Origin: Xanthobacteraceae bacterium
GTDB taxonomy: Bacteria; Pseudomonadota; Alphaproteobacteria; Rhizobiales; Xanthobacteraceae
Reading direction: 5' to 3'
Length of the DNA: 10,729 nt
NCBI GenBank assembly: GCA_030037185.1
Contig: JASHRR010000994.1
Location: forward strand, 1-10,729
The translations under genes were made by a program, and so were the position numbers. The notes beneath the pieces are model-generated. The model searched no databases. It was not told the DNA's origin and was given only the letters and a program-made list of their open reading frames with translations. Position 1 is the stretch's first letter; each line of letters begins with the position of its first letter. Positions 6,245-10,729 of this stretch are shown piece by piece.

Positions 6245-7480
6245 CTACCCTGCGATGATCGGTAGCGGCTCGAACTCGCCGCGCAGCACGCCCGCAGCGT
6301 CGGGGTAGCCCATCCAGCTTTGGATGGCGGTGGCATAGACGCGGCGGAAGTCGGTCGTGAATATCATGTTGCCGTCGTTGAGCTCGGCGAGACTGGGCAT
6401 CTGGCTATACTGGCCGCCCGCGACGGGCGCGCCGATCATGAAGACCGGCCCGGCCGTGCCGTGATCGGTGCCCTGACTGGTGTTTTCCTTCACCCGCCGC
6501 CCGAATTCGCTGAACGCCATCACCACCACGTCCTGCGCCCGCCCGAGCCGGGCCACGTCCTTCATGAACGCCGCGATGTGGTCGGACGTGTAGGTCCACA
6601 GCCGCGCATGGACGTCGCTCTGGTAAACGTGGGTGTCGAAGGCGTTGTTGCGGTATGCGACGTAGTAGATCCTGGTCGGAAAATCCGCTGCGATCAGCGC
6701 GGCGACGCGGTCGAGGCCGAAACGTACCAGCCCGTAGTCGATCGGCGTGCGATAGTTCGCCCATGCGTCGCGCACCAGCTGTTCTGCGTTGAGCGCGCTG
6801 CGCGAGACGCCGTACATGAACTCCTGCGCCTCGTTGGCGCCCTCCTGGCGCGTCGCGACCGCGCTCAAAAATTCTTGTTCCTCCGCAAAGCCGCTACGGA
6901 TGAACTTCTGCGGATCGTCAAACACCAGCGGCACATGATGTTGCGAACGCACGGCAAGCGATTGCTGGGTGTCGATGTTGACGACGAAGTTGGCGTGCCC
7001 TTCCGAATCCATGGCGTCGGCCAGGCGACCGACCCAACCGTACAGGTCGCCGCGATTGGGCGCCGCGGTCTGCCAATAGGCCATTGAGGAGAAGTGCGAG
7101 AACGACGGTTGCTCGTAGCCGACGCCGTGGATGATGGCCATGCGGCCATCCTTATAGAGGCGCTCAAGGCCCGCCATGGTGTATTGGAAGCCGAAATGGT
7201 CGTCTAGCTTGCGCAGGCGCGCCGGCTTGATTCCGATTCGCGGCCTTGCGCGGTAGTAGGCGTCGTCTCCGTAGGGTACGACGGTATTAAGGCCGTCATT
7301 GCCGCCGGACAATTCGACCACAACCAGGATGCGTCCTCTTTCGGGAGCGCGCGCTGCAGTCTGCGCCCAGGCCGGACCGCGACTGAGCATGCCGGCGGCG
7401 CCGAACGCGAGGCTGCCAAAGCCCGCACGCAGGAAATCGCGACGCCCGATGCCGCCGAGGCGCGAAAATATGGATGTCAT
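6245..7480 (-). CDS. DUF1501 protein with Tat signal
   Basis: The product is 411 residues from the ATG at 7480, chosen because AGGGAGG lies 6 nt upstream; the longer frame from 7534 lacks such a site. The N-terminus carries a twin-arginine signal, GRRDFLRAGFG at 12-22, with a hydrophobic core and a likely cut after PAWA (36-39), so a folded product is exported to the periplasm. DUF1501 belongs to the alkaline-phosphatase-like fold. Motifs in order: LSGGNDGLNTVVPYGD (57-72), FSHFSSM (127-133), AFDTHVYQ (280-287), SEFGRRVKEN (324-333) and GTDHGTAG (337-344), with likely metal ligands Asp282/His284 and Asp339/His340; then DFRRVY near 377. All the usual family motifs are present. It follows the DUF1800 gene after 144 nt in the same direction, the normal partnership. 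The substrate is unknown. Confidence 0.9.
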   Translation of the reverse strand: MTSIFSRLGGIGRRDFLRAGFGSLAFGAAGMLSRGPAWAQTAARAPERGRILVVVELSGGNDGLNTVVPYGDDAYYRARPRIGIKPARLRKLDDHFGFQYTMAGLERLYKDGRMAIIHGVGYEQPSFSHFSSMAYWQTAAPNRGDLYGWVGRLADAMDSEGHANFVVNIDTQQSLAVRSQHHVPLVFDDPQKFIRSGFAEEQEFLSAVATRQEGANEAQEFMYGVSRSALNAEQLVRDAWANYRTPIDYGLVRFGLDRVAALIAADFPTRIYYVAYRNNAFDTHVYQSDVHARLWTYTSDHIAAFMKDVARLGRAQDVVVMAFSEFGRRVKENTSQGTDHGTAGPVFMIGAPVAGGQYSQMPSLAELNDGNMIFTTDFRRVYATAIQSWMGYPDAAGVLRGEFEPLPIIAG

Positions 7481-7486
7481 AACGGG

Positions 7487-7493
7487 CCTCCCT
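7487..7493 (-). promoter_or_regulatory. Ribosome binding site fixing the DUF1501 start
   Basis: AGGGAGG on the minus strand, 6 nt before the ATG at 7480. It decides against the upstream in-frame start at 7534 and places the Tat motif close to the N-terminus, as is usual. Confidence 0.8.
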
Positions 7494-7624
7494 TTATTGC
7501 GCTTGCCGACTTCTCCGGCGCCATTGCGGCTCATTTGTCGGGCCGATAAAGGCGGGCTAGCGCGGTACCCCCGATAGAGGCACGCTTCGCTTTGCCCGCC
7601 GTGCAGGCGCCAACCGCGGATATC

Positions 7625-9475
7625 TCAACACAGCTGAAACTCCGGCGAACTCATGATCAGGTGCGCGGTCAGCCGCAAGGGCCGCTCCATATAGGTCGAA
7701 GCCCGTTCGAGCTCCGCGGTGCCAAGCTGACGCTCCAGGAACGCCACCAGGCTGCTGCGCACGGCCCCGGTGACCGGCACGCTCAACAGGCGAAGCGACA
7801 GATGGTCCACCGCGTCGGCGGCGGTCTTCGCGCCGGACGCGTTGACGAGGCGGGAAAGCTCGAACTGCGCGGCCGCCCGCGGGATCGGCTTGATCCGGCG
7901 CACCGCCTCCTGCCACCCGACCAGGCTACCGTAGCGGGTATTGAAGTCCTCGGCGCCGGCGATGACGTTCGCCATGGTCTTGTCGCCGCCCTCCATGCCG
8001 CCGCCGCCGCCTTCCTGTTCGACCGTCGCCTCGGCAATGCTGTAGCCGGCCAGAATGCGATCGTTGACCCGCTTGACTTCAGCGCCCGGATTAAAGTTCG
8101 GCTCGACGAAATTGATAATGTCGGGAAACAGAACGTCGCGGGCAAAATTACCGCGCGCCAGCAGCAGTCCGGGTGTGATCCAGGCCCGCCCCTGAGCCCA
8201 GCCGGCAACCGTCGGAGGATTGAGGAGCGTCTGCCCAAGTTCGCGGCTGACCAAATAGAGATCCGGAATGCCGGGCAGGTGTTTGACGCCGAGCTTGCGA
8301 TAGGTCGAGACGATCAGCTCGATTGGCCCCTTGATCCGGGTCCCGACCGAAGGCGGACTATAGAAATCCCGCGACAGGAAGATTGTCCGCATCAGCGGCG
8401 CAATCTCGTAGTCATTGTCGCGCAGCACGGCGCCGAGCCGCACCGCAAGGTCCGGCGAGATATTCTCGCGCGCAAAGAATTTGTACAGTTTGGCGGCGAC
8501 GTATTCGGCAGTGACCTTCTGCTCGAGAATGATGCTGAGGATATCGACGCCGTCGAAATTGCCAGTGCGGTCAAGGAAGGTCTTTGCTCCATCGTCGTGC
8601 TTTACTGGATCGACCTTGAAATCGAGACCGTCGTCGATCCATCCGGTGAAGGCGCGCGCGGCTTCGCGGATATCCTTTTCGGTGTAATGGCCGACCCCCA
8701 TGGTGAACAGTTCCATCACCTCGCGGGCAAAGTTCTCGTTCGGTGCGCCCTTCACATTCTCGGCCGCATCGAGATAGGCGAGCATCGCCGGATCGCGCGC
8801 CGCCTCGATCAACAGGGTGCGGAAATTGCCGGTGGCGTGCCGATGCAGCAGCGCAAGCTGCTGCTCCATCTTGCGGCAGTCGCGGATCTTCTCCTCGCCG
8901 GTGGCAAAATGGCCGTGCCAGAACAGGGCCATCTTTTCTTCCAGCGGGCGGCTGGTGGCGACCATGCGATCGGCCCACCAATGGGCGAGGCGCCGCGTCT
9001 CCAGCATGGTGGCGCGCAACCAGTAAAAGAAACGGTCGACCACCGGCTGCAGGCGGCGTTCGCCGGCGGGCTTGACGCGCGCGCCGAGCGCCTCACCGGT
9101 CCTCTCGGCACGCTCGGTGGCCGCCACGCGACTCGGCGGGAAGTCGCGCAGCGACGGATCCCAGACGCCCGAGGGGTCGAACGGCGCGAGATGATCATTG
9201 GGTATCGACTGATAATCCATTACCGACGCCACCGCCTGCTCGGGAGTCATGGCGGCAAGACGCGCGATCTCCGCGGGCGGGGCGCCGAAGCCGGCGCGAT
9301 CGATCAGATGGCGGGCACGATCGTAAGTCCAATCGGAGAGGGAGATCGGCGCAAGGTCATTGGCCCAGGAATCAGGAGCCGGCCCGCCGTGCACGAGGCC
9401 GGCATCGGCGTTTGCGGCCAGCGCCGCCGGACCCGAGCGAGAGGGTGAAATGAAAGGTTCGGCCCGGTTTTCCAT
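7625..9475 (-). CDS. DUF1800 protein
   Basis: The product is 616 residues from the ATG at 9475; a TTG two codons upstream is possible. No good ribosome binding site is seen before either. Family landmarks in order: HLIDRAGFGA (56-65), ALFWHGHFAT (183-192), the highly typical NENFAREVMELFTMG (246-260) followed by YTEKDIREAARAFTGW (264-279), RIKGPIELIVS (380-390), LGQTLLNPPTVAGW (413-426) and a final LIMSSPEFQ (607-614). Length and motifs fit a full-length member. The N-terminal 45 residues have no obvious Sec or Tat signal and no membrane segment. A glycine-rich insert with Met and Glu lies at 489-497. DUF1800 is regularly found beside DUF1501; the two probably act together, but the biochemical function is unknown. 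It would be the first gene of the operon. Confidence 0.9.
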   Translation of the reverse strand: MENRAEPFISPSRSGPAALAANADAGLVHGGPAPDSWANDLAPISLSDWTYDRARHLIDRAGFGAPPAEIARLAAMTPEQAVASVMDYQSIPNDHLAPFDPSGVWDPSLRDFPPSRVAATERAERTGEALGARVKPAGERRLQPVVDRFFYWLRATMLETRRLAHWWADRMVATSRPLEEKMALFWHGHFATGEEKIRDCRKMEQQLALLHRHATGNFRTLLIEAARDPAMLAYLDAAENVKGAPNENFAREVMELFTMGVGHYTEKDIREAARAFTGWIDDGLDFKVDPVKHDDGAKTFLDRTGNFDGVDILSIILEQKVTAEYVAAKLYKFFARENISPDLAVRLGAVLRDNDYEIAPLMRTIFLSRDFYSPPSVGTRIKGPIELIVSTYRKLGVKHLPGIPDLYLVSRELGQTLLNPPTVAGWAQGRAWITPGLLLARGNFARDVLFPDIINFVEPNFNPGAEVKRVNDRILAGYSIAEATVEQEGGGGGMEGGDKTMANVIAGAEDFNTRYGSLVGWQEAVRRIKPIPRAAAQFELSRLVNASGAKTAADAVDHLSLRLLSVPVTGAVRSSLVAFLERQLGTAELERASTYMERPLRLTAHLIMSSPEFQLC

Positions 9476-9481
9476 GGGCAA

Positions 9482-9934
9482 CCCCGGTCAAGAGGAGCGA
9501 GCTGAAACAAAACTATACGCCCCGGCGCCGCGCTCCGAAAGCCAGCGCCAGCCTATACGTCGCATAGGAAGTCTTGAACGCAGCGCGTGTGGACGAGTGC
9601 GGACCGTAGCGCGCGCGTCAGACCATCTCGAATTACCTCTGCGGCAGCAATTCGGACGAATGCCTGCACCACCGGCACCGTTCCGGAAACGCACCGCAAA
9701 TCGGGGGCCTATTGGAGGTAGCGAATCCAAGTCGCCCGTCCATCTGGATTCGCCCTCAACGGCTTTGGTATCTTTGTAGCGAAGGCCTCTCGGCATGCGC
9801 GATCGGGAGCCTCGATACGGTGACTGAGGAAGGGCATTTTACGCTGCGCCACTGAAGTTGGCGTCAGCGCTCCTCTGGCGGCAGCGGCGACGCGGCCCCG
9901 TCACCACAGCCTCGCCGATCTATCGCGGCACGCG
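9482..9934. other. Gene-free region upstream of the DUF1800 gene
   Basis: No reading frame here gives a recognisable protein. On the minus strand TATAGT at 9512-9517, about 40 nt before the DUF1800 start, could be a -10 element, but the matching -35 is weak. A 9-bp perfect inverted repeat, GCGAATCCA (9721-9729) with TGGATTCGC (9745-9753), encloses a 15-nt loop. It has no T run and is not part of a tRNA that I can fold. The promoter of the DUF1800-DUF1501 operon should lie here. Confidence 0.45.
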
Positions 9935-10319
9935 CTACGTCAGCACAATCCTGCCCGCCTCAAGCAATACTTGAGGTTGGCGAGAATGCGCGGCCAACGC
10001 CAGAGACGGCGTCGATGAAGTTCGATTGGTCCCGGGAGATGGCGCGCGTGATGGTCAGCTTTACGTCGCCGACGGGCTCAATCTCGACCTCCGGCCGAAA
10101 CTCGTTGCGCCACTTGAGGACGAGCCGCCTCGGCGCATCGACTTCCAAGATTCGCCGTCAGCGGTCCGCCATCGGGACCAATAAGCTAAGCGGGCCTTCC
10201 AATCACTCTGCTGGCGGAAGCCGAACCAACATTTCTTGGTGAAATCCGGGCCTGTCAGGCGGACCACAGGTCGTCCGGGGAAGTGCGGATGTACGTGACA
10301 TATACGAAGGTGCTGGCAT
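9935..10319 (-). pseudogene. SRPBCC (AHSA1-type) protein, frameshifted
   Basis: Pieces of an SRPBCC/AHSA1-like protein can be read on the minus strand only by changing frame. After GGGAGG (10329-10334) and an ATG at 10319 come TFVYVTYIRTSPDDLWSA up to a TGA at 10255-10257, then in another frame LTGPDFTKKCWFGFRQQSDW, then RTADGE, then ILEVDAPRRLVLKWRNEF with EIEPVGDVKLT, then GWPRILANLK, and finally LEAGRIVLT ending at TAG (9935-9937). At least four indels are needed to join these. The stretch between RPE and EIEPVGD also looks shorter than in intact relatives. Such proteins usually follow an ArsR regulator, as here. It is a clear decayed gene unless the sequence has many errors. Confidence 0.8.
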
Positions 10320-10429
10320 GCTGTCATTCCTCCCACTGCATGCAAGCCTCGAACTGCGGCCGAAGTCGCCTGCCGCGGCTGATGATACGGGCGCGCGGAC
10401 CTTGCTGCGACTTGGCCACGCAATCCGCT

Positions 10430-10729
10430 CTAGTCATCGCCTTTTCTTTCGAGCTTCTTGTTGAGTTCGGAAAGTGCCGTCAGCCGTGGCCGCTCAAACT
10501 TGTTGATCCAGCGCTCGGCAATCTCGTTGATCGCACCGGATTGACGAAGTGGAGCTTCTCTCGTTCCTGTCGCTTGCAGGATACGAGATTTGCCTCCTCT
10601 AGAATTGCGAGATGCTTGGCGACGGCTTGGCGCGTCATATCGAGCCCCTCACATAACTCTGCCAAGGTCTGGCCAGTCTTGCGGTGCAGCCGGTCCAGCA
10701 GTCAGCGGCGGCTTGTATCCGCCAAAGCC
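10430..10729 (-). pseudogene. ArsR-family regulator, broken and cut by the window edge
   Basis: On the minus strand the sequence reads ALADTSRR, then a TGA at 10702-10704, then LLDRLHRKTGQTLAELCEGL, DMTRQAVAKHLAILEEANLV and REKLHFVNPV. This is the winged helix-turn-helix of an ArsR regulator; relatives read RRRLLDRL, so the TGA most simply replaces an Arg codon CGA. After NPV the frame is lost near 10532-10536; restoring one base gives INEIAERWINKFERPRLTAL and a TAG at 10430-10432. The N-terminus lies beyond the right edge. Members of this group repress, and are co-transcribed with, an SRPBCC gene such as the remnant that follows. The metal ligands of metal-sensing ArsR proteins are not seen. 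Confidence 0.85.

Noticed and set aside
6320..7087. Plus-strand open frame of 255 codons opposite the DUF1501 gene
   Set aside because: It lies wholly inside the DUF1501 gene, has no recognisable domain and no supported start.
7592..9448. Long plus-strand open frame of 618 codons opposite the DUF1800 gene
   Set aside because: It is a shadow of the high-GC DUF1800 gene: the residue pattern is Arg/Gly/Asp/Leu-rich with no domain, while the minus strand shows full DUF1800 motifs.
9700..9800. Possible tRNA around the GCGAATCCA repeat
   Set aside because: No cloverleaf can be folded and no T-loop consensus (GTTCRANNC) with a matching acceptor stem is present.
1..10729. CRISPR array or intact insertion sequence
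   Set aside because: The only regularly repeated unit is the pair at 35-128, which has two copies and a hairpin; no transposase gene or terminal inverted repeats were seen.

Overview
This is a GC-rich stretch typical of an alphaproteobacterium of the order Hyphomicrobiales (Rhizobiales), most like Bradyrhizobium or a close relative. The points for this are a DUF1236 secreted protein, a Crp/Fnr regulator of the rhizobial type, a Tat-exported DUF1501 protein paired with DUF1800, and an ArsR-SRPBCC gene pair. The placement rests on protein family content read by eye; no database search was done.

Layout. Positions 1-388 hold no gene. There are two 28-bp copies of a small hairpin repeat, a long pyrimidine tract, and then an AT-rich segment with operator-like palindromes in front of the first gene. 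Positions 389-1750 (+) encode a secreted, cysteine-containing beta-propeller-like protein of unknown function, followed by a good stem-loop terminator. Positions 2082-3689 (-) encode a second secreted propeller protein: a carboxypeptidase-regulatory-like domain, a cytochrome-c-like segment with an atypical CX3CH haem motif, and a seven-bladed Vgb-like propeller. The two genes converge on a gap that may hold an old gene remnant. Positions 3690-4455 are essentially gene-free. Positions 4456-4809 (-) encode a small DUF1236 protein, and 4963-5826 (-) a Crp/Fnr regulator; an FNR/FixK-like half-palindrome lies between them, upstream of the DUF1236 gene. After another gene-poor gap comes the minus-strand pair DUF1800 (7625-9475) then DUF1501 (6245-7480), which probably form an operon. 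From 9482 to 9934 nothing coding is evident. The right edge (9935-10729) is an ArsR regulator plus SRPBCC/AHSA1 operon on the minus strand, destroyed by a nonsense codon, several frameshifts and an apparent internal deletion.

How the genes relate. Four of the intact genes point to the cell envelope or periplasm (three Sec-type signal peptides and one Tat signal), and the fifth exported-type family member, DUF1800, is the usual partner of DUF1501. The only intact regulator is the Crp/Fnr protein, whose nearest plausible target is the DUF1236 gene. No defence system, CRISPR array, tRNA, rRNA or intact mobile element was seen. The points most worth following are the CX3CH propeller protein, the DUF1800/DUF1501 pair with export signals on one partner only, and the decaying ArsR-SRPBCC operon.
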